From Microcaldota archaeon (GTDB lineage: Archaea; Micrarchaeota; Micrarchaeia; Micrarchaeales; Micrarchaeaceae): a stretch of DNA of 28,006 nt. The translations under genes and the position numbers were made by a program. The stretch lies in the NCBI GenBank assembly GCA_021812105.1, contig JAKAOQ010000005.1, positions 1 to 28,006 of the forward strand, written 5' to 3'. A model generated the notes under the pieces. That model saw only the letters and a list, made by a program, of their open reading frames with translations. It searched no databases and had not been told where the DNA came from. Positions 22,122-28,006 of the stretch are shown in pieces. Every line of letters starts with the position of its first letter. Position 1 is the first letter of the stretch.

Positions 22122-23369
22122 TTTCTGCCTTGATTTAGTCTGGTTGTTTTCCTTGGCGTCTTCTCCGAGAAGGTACAGCCTACCGAACACGCCGTTGTAT
22201 CCCGGTTCTATCCTTATTCTGTTCTCCCTCACGTTTGAGACCGCTTCCGCGATCTCGTCCCCGGCCACGGCGCCTATATCGTCTATTTTTGCCTCCGAGA
22301 GCACCTCGAACTCTGTGCCGAACCTTCCGATGAGCTCTTCGTATTTTGCTTTTACGGCCGTGGAGTAGTCGGCTTTCTTCATAACGTATGCGATGATCTC
22401 AGCAAGAGGAACGAGATTTATGAACGGATGCGCACCCGCGGGCTTTCTACCTGGAGGGTTATCTGCCAGGTCGTTGACCCTGTGCAGCACGCCTATCACG
22501 AGAGGCTTGCCACAGACCGGGCATATCCTGCTCTTCTCAATCTCTGGATTGATCGAGAAGCGGCAATCCCTGTGGCCGTCGTAGTGATACTTGCCCTCTT
22601 CTGGGTAGAATTCTATGGTCTTGCTGAAATGGTTGCCGTCTTTGTCCTTTATCGCGTTTATAAGATCGCTGTATGAAAATCCATCGTTGAGGTCGAAAAC
22701 ATTGGCTTCTCTGCCCATCTTGGCGAGCGAGTGCATGTCGCTGCTGGACAGGAGCGTATATCTGTCCATGTTTGATACTCGCCAGTTCATCTTCGGATCA
22801 GAGCTCAGACCCGTTTCACCCGCGTATATGTCCTTTTCCCTGTCTTCGTAGACCTCTTTCAGCGAGCTGAAGTTTGCGTACTGCCCCAAGGCCCCAAAGA
22901 AAGGAGTCCACATGTGCGCCGGGTATACGAACGCTTTGCTGTCTGCAGACATAGCGGCGTCGACAAGTTCCGAAGGGGACATAGAGAGCATCGGCCTTCC
23001 GTCAGCTGACAGGTTGCCCTTGCTTTTCACTTCGTTTATGAAAGAGTCTACTACATCGAAGCCCGGTAGCATGACGCAGTGATGTATTCGCTTTGAGTAG
23101 TCTCCAACGCTGTGAGTAGTAGCTATTTCAGTGCTTAGCACGAAGCGCACGTTTGAAGCACTGCCTTTTACCTTGTACGTGCCGTTGTCGCAGCTCTCAA
23201 GTTCCGACTTCAACTCGGACAGCCAGCCCGGGTGGGTAAAGTCTCCCGTGCCGAGTAGGTTTATCCCTTTCTGCAGAGCCGTTGCCTCCATGGACCTTAT
23301 GTTTATGCTTGCGCTGCAAGCCATCGCGTATCTGGAATGAACGTGTAAGTCTGCTACGACCCTGACCAT
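22104..23369 (-). CDS. Endonuclease Q, PHP-domain DNA repair nuclease
   Basis: 421 residues from the ATG at 23369, close to the length of the Pyrococcus enzyme as I recall it. The PHP metal motif ADLHVHSRY (6-14) comes first, then NLLGTGDFTHPGW, the histidine-bearing RIHHCVMLPGF and the C-terminal half of the PHP fold (SSSDMHSLAKMG). A zinc element contains CPVCGKPLVIGVLHRV, and a helical region follows with NPPGRKPAGAHPF. EndoQ nicks DNA 5' of deoxyinosine, deoxyuridine and abasic sites. The C-terminus QKSLFDR resembles a PCNA-interacting peptide. The frame extends to 23468, but those 33 residues overlie the Nudix gene and look random; the chosen ATG is 5 nt past the Nudix stop. Confidence 0.92.
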   Translation of the reverse strand: MVRVVADLHVHSRYAMACSASINIRSMEATALQKGINLLGTGDFTHPGWLSELKSELESCDNGTYKVKGSASNVRFVLSTEIATTHSVGDYSKRIHHCVMLPGFDVVDSFINEVKSKGNLSADGRPMLSMSPSELVDAAMSADSKAFVYPAHMWTPFFGALGQYANFSSLKEVYEDREKDIYAGETGLSSDPKMNWRVSNMDRYTLLSSSDMHSLAKMGREANVFDLNDGFSYSDLINAIKDKDGNHFSKTIEFYPEEGKYHYDGHRDCRFSINPEIEKSRICPVCGKPLVIGVLHRVNDLADNPPGRKPAGAHPFINLVPLAEIIAYVMKKADYSTAVKAKYEELIGRFGTEFEVLSEAKIDDIGAVAGDEIAEAVSNVRENRIRIEPGYNGVFGRLYLLGEDAKENNQTKSRQKSLFDR

Positions 23370-23374
23370 CTTTG

Positions 23375-23848
23375 TCACTTTGTACTCATAGCGTCTATCG
23401 CAGCCTTCACCGATTCGGCCACGTTTGGATATGTTCCAAGCTCGTCTATCTCTCCTTTGCCGAACCAACCAATATCCGTGCTCTCTGCCGCGTTCAGCTT
23501 TGCAGTGCCCTCTTTGATCCTTGCAAGGTATATGTTGTCAAAATGTATGTGCATGCCCGTAGTGTACGGCACTTCTTCATATACTATCACAAATGGCGGT
23601 GTTTCAGTATGTGCGTCTTTGAAATAGAACTCTATATTCTGCCTGCCTACTAGCGATATGTCTATGCCCGTTTCCTCTTTCGTTTCCCTGACCGCGGCCT
23701 CACTAGGAAACTCCCCTATCTCTACGTGCCCGCCGGGAGTTATCCATACACCGAGCTTCTTGTGCTTTATAAGCAGCGCCTTGCCGTTTTCTATTACTAT
23801 GGCGCTTGCGGTAATGCACCTTTTCACAACATTTTGTGCTTCCATCAA
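23375..23848 (-). CDS. Nudix hydrolase
   Basis: 157 residues with a perfect Nudix box, G-x5-E-x7-R-E-T-K-E-E-x-G: GHVEIGEFPSEAAVRETKEETGI at about residues 40-62 (split here only by reading order). Nudix enzymes hydrolyse nucleoside diphosphates linked to other groups, including oxidised nucleotides, NADH and capped RNA; the substrate is not predictable. Position between endonuclease III and EndoQ suggests, but does not prove, nucleotide-pool cleaning. The first codon is TTG; the ATG immediately after it (23845) is the more likely start. Confidence 0.9.
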   Translation of the reverse strand: MMEAQNVVKRCITASAIVIENGKALLIKHKKLGVWITPGGHVEIGEFPSEAAVRETKEETGIDISLVGRQNIEFYFKDAHTETPPFVIVYEEVPYTTGMHIHFDNIYLARIKEGTAKLNAAESTDIGWFGKGEIDELGTYPNVAESVKAAIDAMSTK

Positions 23849-23872
23849 ATCACACTTCTTTAAACCTATTAT

Positions 23873-23901
23873 GCTCGTGCTCCAGCAAACGCGTCACGAG
23901 C
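23873..23901. repeat. 7-bp inverted repeat between the nth and Nudix genes
   Basis: GCTCGTG (23873-23879) and CACGAGC (23895-23901) flank 15 nt, directly after the stop of the minus-strand endonuclease III gene. It could be an intercistronic hairpin. Repeats of this size also occur by chance. Confidence 0.3.
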
Positions 23902-23902
23902 G

Positions 23903-24595
23903 TCATCTGCTTCTTGCTACGCCGTTTCTTGGGCATACGTTGCTGACGGGGCATCTGCTGCACTCTGGTATGGTGTCACATATCTTCTTTCCGTGGGTCT
24001 TAAGAACGTACGCAAAGTTGTGCCAGTATTTCCTATCCACCTTTCCCATAAGGTCCTTCTCTATCTTTTCCGGATCTGTGTTCATGCTGAGCCCAAGCCT
24101 GTAGGAGAGTTTTATCACCCACGTGTCTACGGGTATCCCTTCAACTATCCCGTAAGCGTTTATCAGTACGGTGTTTGCCGTCTTTTCCCCGACGCCAGGG
24201 AGTTCGACTAGCTGGTCTTTTTTGTCTGGAACCTTGCCGTTGTACTTGCTTTCTATTATCTTGAACGCGGCTATGATGTTCTTGGCCTTGTTGCCGGCGA
24301 AACTGACGCGCTTAACGTAGCCGATGAGTTCGTCGGGGTTGCTATTCGCATAGTCTTTTGCGGTCTTGAACCTTTTGAAAAGCTCGGGGGTTATGGAGTT
24401 TACAACTTCGTCCTTCGTCTGTGCGGAGAGTATCGCAGCGGCAAGCAGGTCTATCGGGGTTGAGAAGTTGAGATAGTATTTTGCGTCCTTGTACGTGGAT
24501 TCAAGTGTAACAATCATCTTCTTCGCGTCATCGTTTCCGAGCAGTTTTCCCTTCTTCACGTTACCACGAAAATACCAGCTACCTCCATACTGCAT
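23903..24595 (-). CDS. Endonuclease III family DNA glycosylase, paralogue 1
   Basis: 230 residues. The helix-hairpin-helix motif is LPGVGEKTANTVL with the catalytic Lys in GEKTA, and the catalytic Asp is in IPVDTWVIKLSYRLG. A 4Fe-4S site ends the protein: C-x5-C-x2-C-x5-C (CDTIPECSRCPVSNVC), one residue shorter in the first gap than the usual C-x6-C. It would excise oxidised pyrimidines and cut abasic sites by beta-elimination. The first 25 residues precede the domain; a later internal Met (KKMIVTLE) is an alternative start. It is divergent from a second paralogue, 49 nt away, and upstream of Nudix and EndoQ. Confidence 0.92.
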   Translation of the reverse strand: MQYGGSWYFRGNVKKGKLLGNDDAKKMIVTLESTYKDAKYYLNFSTPIDLLAAAILSAQTKDEVVNSITPELFKRFKTAKDYANSNPDELIGYVKRVSFAGNKAKNIIAAFKIIESKYNGKVPDKKDQLVELPGVGEKTANTVLINAYGIVEGIPVDTWVIKLSYRLGLSMNTDPEKIEKDLMGKVDRKYWHNFAYVLKTHGKKICDTIPECSRCPVSNVCPRNGVARSR

Positions 24596-24644
24596 TGGAT
24601 TTAAATTCTTAAATACTCTATTTTTGAATATAGTACTGTCTTAC
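24596..24644. promoter_or_regulatory. Bidirectional promoter region between two endonuclease III paralogues
   Basis: The 49-bp gap is A/T-rich, with TTTAAATTCTTAAATACTC in its left half and TTTTTGAATATAG to the right. It must carry the start signals for both divergent genes; neither gene shows a Shine-Dalgarno, so both transcripts may be leaderless or nearly so. Confidence 0.5.
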
Positions 24645-25298
24645 ATGAGAGATTCGATCAGGTTGGACTACGCGAGGCGAATTCTGAGGCTGCTCAAGGC
24701 CAAGTATAGGAAAGAGATGCGGACTTCGCTATCCCACTCCAACCCGTGGGAGCTTTTGGTTGCGACGATCCTGTCCGCCCAATCTCAGGACAAGCAGGTA
24801 AACGTAGTTACCAGGGAGTTGTTCAGGAGGTATAGGAAACCTACGGACTACGTTCGTGCTGATGGTAAGTCGCTCTACAAGTACGTCAAGAGTCTCGGAT
24901 TATACAGGAACAAGGCTAAGAATATAGTCTCGGATGCACGGATGATAGAGAATGAATTCGGGGGCAGGGTTCCGAACACCATGGAGGCGCTGACCGAGTT
25001 GCCAGGAGTAGGCAGGAAAACTGCCAACGTAGTGCTATCCAACGCGTTCGGGATCAACGAGGGTATAGCGATAGACACGCATTGCATAACGGTATCAAAC
25101 AGGCTTGGCCTTGTAAAAACAAAGGATCCGGAAAGGATAGAACAAAGGCTGATGAAGCTGTTTCCAAGAGGCGAGTGGAGCAACGTGTCCCATCTCTTCA
25201 TAGCGCTGGGTAGGGATACGTGCCAGGCGAGAAAAAAGTACTGCGAGAGGTGTGTATTGAAGGAAATATGTGTATCCAGCACCATCAAACGACCATAG
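24645..25298 (+). CDS. nth: Endonuclease III, paralogue 2
   Basis: 217 residues from the ATG at 24645. NPWELLVATILSAQSQDKQV opens the domain; LPGVGRKTANVVL carries the catalytic Lys, and IAIDTHCITVSNRLG the catalytic Asp. The 4Fe-4S signature CQARKKYCERCVLKEIC is exactly C-x6-C-x2-C-x5-C. It is closer to canonical bacterial/archaeal Nth than paralogue 1. It removes oxidised pyrimidines from DNA. A longer frame from 24489 adds 52 residues that overlie the other gene's coding strand and the promoter, so it is rejected. Confidence 0.94.
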   Translation: MRDSIRLDYARRILRLLKAKYRKEMRTSLSHSNPWELLVATILSAQSQDKQVNVVTRELFRRYRKPTDYVRADGKSLYKYVKSLGLYRNKAKNIVSDARMIENEFGGRVPNTMEALTELPGVGRKTANVVLSNAFGINEGIAIDTHCITVSNRLGLVKTKDPERIEQRLMKLFPRGEWSNVSHLFIALGRDTCQARKKYCERCVLKEICVSSTIKRP

Positions 25299-25339
25299 TG
25301 CTGAGGCAACGACCACAGGATATTGTTGCAGTAAACGTA

Positions 25340-25519
25340 TTATTGTATGTGAGGGCCGCTAATCTTTATTGAGAATACTCTGTTTTTCTCCATAGTCTTC
25401 TTCATACTCTGGAGCAAGTCAGCCACTTCGGAGTACATTCTGTTCGTCTCTTTGCCAACGTGCGAGAGACAGCCCTGATGTCCCGCTTCCAGTCTCCCCT
25501 GTCTTTCTATTATTTCCAT
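25340..25519 (-). CDS. 59-residue protein, unknown
   Basis: I read this small frame by hand. It starts at the ATG at 25519 with GGTGA five bases upstream and ends at TAA 25340. The product is hydrophilic and probably helical in the middle (KETNRMYSEVADLLQSMKKT), without membrane segments, with a single Cys and two His near the N-terminus. It begins 26 nt after the stop of the 192-residue gene on the same strand. The start contexts match closely: GGTGAAACCATGGAA here and GGTGGGACCATGGAA there. It is convergent with nth. Confidence 0.6.
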   Translation of the reverse strand: MEIIERQGRLEAGHQGCLSHVGKETNRMYSEVADLLQSMKKTMEKNRVFSIKISGPHIQ

Positions 25520-25545
25520 GGTTTCACCTTACATCATTATATCTT

Positions 25546-26124
25546 TCATGTTATTCCCTTCAAAAGCATGATGCCCCTCCCTGCCAGTTGCAGTATATGT
25601 GTTTTATGCCCAAATTTAATAACCTTGTCAAATACGAAAAATTCTACGGGGTCTATACTTAGTTTGAATTCGGTAGCATTTAAAGAGTATTTTATTATAT
25701 CTCGTAGATTAGTAAAATCGCGATCTGAAGACAAGGTAACGAGTTCATTTGCGAGTTTCAGTGCTTTTCTAAGGTGCTCCCTTACCGCAATGTTCCCTTC
25801 CCTGTCCTCTTCCATAACTTTTTTGTACATTTCAGGAGCCGTCACTTTTACAATATTCGTAAGGGGATCAAGAACTTTCGTAAGGAATATACCTAGATTA
25901 GTAAACTCATTTATGTAAGCTACATCACGAAGTGTTTCTCTTGTCTTCTCACTTACCTTACCTTTATTTTTTAGTGCCTCCATCTTCTCAGTGATGAACT
26001 TGTTTATCTGATCCATATCATATTTGCATCCAGGACATGGTTGGGCTGCGGTGGCTTTAGTAAACTCTTTGCTTATGCCATCAAGCAATTCTGACACCTT
26101 TTTACTTGTTCTGGAACTTTCCAT
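25546..26124 (-). CDS. 192-residue protein of unknown family
   Basis: From the ATG at 26124, preceded by GGTGG. The protein is mainly alpha-helical and charged. A single C-x2-C (C30, C33 in QPCPGCKYDMDQ) could be half of a metal site, perhaps completed in a dimer. The C-terminal part looks beta/alpha (ATEFKLSIDPVEFFVFDKV, later KTHILQLAGRGIMLLKG). The frame extends to 26319, but those 65 residues cover the regulator gene and look random. It faces the Lrp-like regulator head to head and is followed by the 59-residue ORF, so these three may be a functional unit. I do not recognise it. Confidence 0.7.
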   Translation of the reverse strand: MESSRTSKKVSELLDGISKEFTKATAAQPCPGCKYDMDQINKFITEKMEALKNKGKVSEKTRETLRDVAYINEFTNLGIFLTKVLDPLTNIVKVTAPEMYKKVMEEDREGNIAVREHLRKALKLANELVTLSSDRDFTNLRDIIKYSLNATEFKLSIDPVEFFVFDKVIKFGHKTHILQLAGRGIMLLKGIT

Positions 26125-27206
26125 GGTCCCACCATAAACTTTATCGGCATATCTTAAATAAGATTGTGTTTTTGCGTCAAAGGATACCGCTGTCCGCAAT
26201 AGCGAACAGGCTGGGCGTAACGCTGCAGACCGTGGAACGAAGAAAAGCAGAGCTGGAAGAGAGATACGGTATAAGGTATTTTGCGAGCATAAATTACACA
26301 AAGCTAGGATTTTCAACATACCTGTCCATGGTTAAATTCAAAGAGAAGAAACCACCCACGGAGGTGCTGAAAGAGATATTTGAAAATGAACCCCGAGTAC
26401 AACTAGCCATGGTATCAACTGGAATGTATGATCTTATTTTGTATATACTCGCCGAAGACGACTCTGCCATAAGCAATGTGCTCTATAAATTCGTGAGCGA
26501 TGAACGCTTAAAGGACTACGAAGCGGATTGGAATACTACCATAATTACCGACGCATATGGTTACGTGCCCATAAGGGACAAATTCTTTGACTTATTAAAG
26601 GAGAAAGTATGGAGACGCAGCAAAGAGACCCCTAGGCCCGCCAGCGACAGCCTGATGCACAGGGAATACGTACTCCTGCGAGAGCTGAATGCAGCCGGAA
26701 ACAAATCTTTTGCCGAGATCGAGAGGAAGTATGGTTTCGGCCATGGCACTGCGAAATACGTATTTGAAAAATTAAAAGAGAAGGGGTTGATTTGGAGACC
26801 CACTCTTACTATGGAAAGGTATAACGTGAAATATAACGCATTTATAGTGACCAGAATAGTAAGTGAAGGAATGTTCTTGAGAGACAGAGAAAAATTTTTG
26901 CGTTACATAATAAAGGACTATGACGCTTTGGCAAACAGGTTCTCCTTTGTGGGAGGTATACTGGCGCCATCTGGTAGTATATTTATTGTGCCCATACTGA
27001 GAGAAGGAGAACTCGAAGCTGAATTAGAATGGTTAAATACACAGGTGAGAGGTATTACATTGGGTTATTCGGTCATAACACAAACAATTCTGGGAGAATT
27101 GTGTTATAGAAAATTAGATAACAGATACTCGGATCAGATGAGAAAGCTTATAAAAGTATACAAAGCAGAACCTCCTAAAGAGGTCCCTAATTATTTTGTA
27201 GAATAA
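26106..27206 (+). CDS. Lrp/AsnC-like transcriptional regulator with two HTH segments
   Basis: 366 residues if started at ATG 26106. The first winged-HTH is about 11-55 (KLYRHILNKI, then RIPLSAIANRLGVTLQTVERR), followed by a beta-alpha-beta RAM-like domain (YLSMVKFKEKK...QLAMVSTGMYDLILYILAED). A second HTH is at about 185-235 (REYVLLRELNAAGNKSFAEI, then YGFGHGTAKYVFEKLKEKG) with another effector-like half. It binds DNA and probably regulates the divergent genes. The start is uncertain: ATG 26106 overlaps the 192-residue gene by 19 bp but is needed for the first HTH helix; GTG 26166 would drop that helix. The TATA-like CTTAAATAAG near 26152 lies between them. Confidence 0.82.
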   Translation: MFWNFPWSHHKLYRHILNKIVFLRQRIPLSAIANRLGVTLQTVERRKAELEERYGIRYFASINYTKLGFSTYLSMVKFKEKKPPTEVLKEIFENEPRVQLAMVSTGMYDLILYILAEDDSAISNVLYKFVSDERLKDYEADWNTTIITDAYGYVPIRDKFFDLLKEKVWRRSKETPRPASDSLMHREYVLLRELNAAGNKSFAEIERKYGFGHGTAKYVFEKLKEKGLIWRPTLTMERYNVKYNAFIVTRIVSEGMFLRDREKFLRYIIKDYDALANRFSFVGGILAPSGSIFIVPILREGELEAELEWLNTQVRGITLGYSVITQTILGELCYRKLDNRYSDQMRKLIKVYKAEPPKEVPNYFVE

Positions 27207-27224
27207 GAGTAGGGGTTGTTATAT

Positions 27225-27287
27225 CTAACCTCCTCCAGATCCTCCGGCGTTGCCACCATGATCATCTTCATCTTCAGGTCCGAACAT
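27225..27287 (-). CDS. 20-codon micro-ORF, acidic and glycine-rich
   Basis: Read by hand: ATG at 27287, TAG at 27225, product MFGPEDEDDHGGNAGGSGGG. It has GGTGA five bases before the ATG and a TATA-like GATATTTAAAAACA (27320-27331, minus strand) at a distance that would give a leader of about 13 nt. These signals make it more than a random short frame. The product has an acidic centre and a Gly/Ser tail. No family recognised. It is convergent with the regulator gene, 18 nt apart. Confidence 0.45.
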   Translation of the reverse strand: MFGPEDEDDHGGNAGGSGGG

Positions 27288-27319
27288 TTTATTCACCTAC
27301 ACTCCAAACTTGAATAAAT

Positions 27320-27331
27320 GTTTTTAAATAT
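27320..27331 (-). promoter_or_regulatory. TATA-like box upstream of the micro-ORF
   Basis: The minus strand reads GATATTTAAAAACA, a good archaeal TATA match, centred about 39 nt before the ATG at 27287. Confidence 0.5.
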
Positions 27332-27335
27332 CATC

Positions 27336-27404
27336 CCTTTGTAAGCTTTGACACAACTCTACACGTCGCATGACGGATATGACGTGTTGATCCGTAGACA
27401 AAGG
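27336..27404. repeat. Nested and interlocking inverted repeats upstream of DPH6
   Basis: Three pairs of arms occur within 69 nt: CCTTTGT (27336-27342) with ACAAAGG (27398-27404); ACACGTC (27361-27367) with GACGTGT (27381-27387); and ACGGAT (27373-27378) with ATCCGT (27390-27395). The last two interlock in the order needed for an H-type pseudoknot, enclosed by the first. The strand is unknown, and there is no open frame in it. Confidence 0.4.
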
Positions 27405-27413
27405 AATAAAGGG

Positions 27414-27421
27414 CTATAAGG
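27414..27421 (+). promoter_or_regulatory. TATA-like box of the DPH6 gene
   Basis: CTATAAGG is centred about 22-25 nt before the GTG start at 27439, consistent with a leaderless mRNA. If so, the nested repeats at 27336-27404 lie outside the DPH6 transcript. Confidence 0.4.
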
Positions 27422-27438
27422 CGTAATCTCAATGGTAG

Positions 27439-28006
27439 GTGCTTTCCATTATAGCTACGCTGTTCAGTGGGGGTAAGGATTCCACGCTGGCACTGCACAA
27501 AGCTTATGCTCTCGGTATAAAGACCGATCTCCTGATTACCTTTAAGCCGGAAAACCCCTACAGCTACATGTTCCACAAGATAAACATAGACCTTACTGCG
27601 CTGCAGGCTGAAGCTCTTGGAATGAAGCACGAGATGTTCGCTACAAACGGAGAGAAAGAACTGGAGCTCGTGGATTTGAAGAATACATTGCTGAAGAACG
27701 AAGTCAAGGTGCTCATCACCGGAGCGCTCGCGAGCGATTACCAGAGGAGTAGGATAGAAAGCATGTGCAAGGATCTTGGGATAGAGCATATGGCGCCGCT
27801 GTGGCACATGAACCCGGAGGAAGAGCTAAGGGAGATATCCAAGGATTACAACGCCATAGTCACACAGGTATCCGCAGAAGGTCTCGATGACAGCTTCCTC
27901 GGCAGGAGGATAGACGACGCGATGATACAGAGGCTAAAGGAGATCAACAGAAGGTACATGATAAACGTGGCGTTTGAAGGAGGCGAGGCGGAGAGCTTCG
28001 TACTCG
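27439..28006 (+). CDS. dph6: Diphthine-ammonia ligase (DPH6 type), C-terminus beyond the window
   Basis: Read by hand from GTG 27439; open to the window end (189 codons). The ATP pyrophosphatase P-loop is LFSGGKDSTLAL (SGGKDS at residues 10-15). Family blocks follow: KPENPYSYMFHKINI, LQAEALGM, ITGALASDYQRSRIE, APLWHMNPEEELREI, VSAEGLDDSFLGRRIDD, and the conserved NVAFEGGEAESF near the edge. DPH6 performs the last step of diphthamide synthesis on elongation factor 2, amidating diphthine with ammonium and ATP. The ATG at 27433 is in another frame and stops quickly. There is no Shine-Dalgarno. Later residues are outside the window. Confidence 0.93.
   Translation, partial: MLSIIATLFSGGKDSTLALHKAYALGIKTDLLITFKPENPYSYMFHKINIDLTALQAEALGMKHEMFATNGEKELELVDLKNTLLKNEVKVLITGALASDYQRSRIESMCKDLGIEHMAPLWHMNPEEELREISKDYNAIVTQVSAEGLDDSFLGRRIDDAMIQRLKEINRRYMINVAFEGGEAESFVL

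Noticed and set aside
24489..24644. 52-residue extension of nth paralogue 2
   Set aside because: It crosses the shared promoter and the antisense of paralogue 1.
27331..27807. 158-residue minus-strand frame
   Set aside because: It lies antisense to the DPH6 coding region, which has clear family motifs; its composition is shadow-like.
1..28006. CRISPR array, IS element, prophage, integrase or tRNA-linked integration
   Set aside because: I found no regular spaced repeats, transposase or integrase motifs, nor duplicated tRNA 3' ends.

Overview
The window is archaeal. Marks of this are an RNA polymerase whose large subunits are split (H, B'', B', A', A''), an LSm protein, archaeal-type L30 and L15, NAC-alpha with a UBA tail, a beta-CASP RNA nuclease, a DPH6-type diphthamide ligase, EndoQ, short or absent mRNA leaders behind TATA-like boxes, and two tRNA genes with introns at position 37/38. 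Split B'/B'' points to a euryarchaeal or DPANN-type lineage. A small-genome DPANN archaeon would fit the compact layout and the broken-up universal operons, but that placement is inference. Base composition is mid-range and similar throughout. I see no IS element, CRISPR array, phage or clear recent insertion.

Layout: (1) 1-725, minus strand, is a membrane-anchored or secreted surface protein, cut by the window edge. (2) 794-8174, minus strand, holds LSm and the RNA polymerase operon rpoH-B''-B'-A'-A'', with tight junctions and a hairpin-bearing leader before rpoH. (3) 8333-9246 holds a six-helix membrane protein and, diverging from it, tRNA-Leu(CAG). (4) 9300-12031, minus strand, holds an intron-containing tRNA-Ser(CGA) followed 17 nt later by an ABC exporter trio (ATPase plus two different permeases). 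(5) 12219-14097, plus strand, holds a GT2 membrane glycosyltransferase and a DUF424 protein. (6) 14112-17584, minus strand, holds NAC-alpha, a histidine phosphatase, a divergent pyrophosphatase-like protein directly behind an intron-containing tRNA-Ala(TGC), a small basic protein behind a perfect dyad, and an aCPSF2-type nuclease. (7) 17702-21660, minus strand, holds a coiled-coil protein with a problematic start, a GT4 glycosyltransferase, L15, L30 and an SPFH/stomatin protein. (8) 21810-25298 holds a small membrane protein and a DNA-repair island: EndoQ, Nudix, and two divergent endonuclease III paralogues. (9) 25340-27206 holds a 59-residue ORF and a 192-residue unknown protein, head to head with a double-HTH Lrp-like regulator. 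(10) 27225-28006 holds a 20-codon micro-ORF, a possible structured element, and the start of DPH6.

The main themes are transcription and translation machinery, surface glycan or envelope functions (two glycosyltransferases, an ABC exporter, a surface protein), and repair of deaminated or oxidised bases. The least explained items are the two tRNA-mRNA junctions, the coiled-coil gene without a start codon, the pyrophosphatase-like protein with substituted active-site positions, the 25340-26124 unknown pair opposite its regulator, and the micro-ORF/nested-dyad segment before DPH6.
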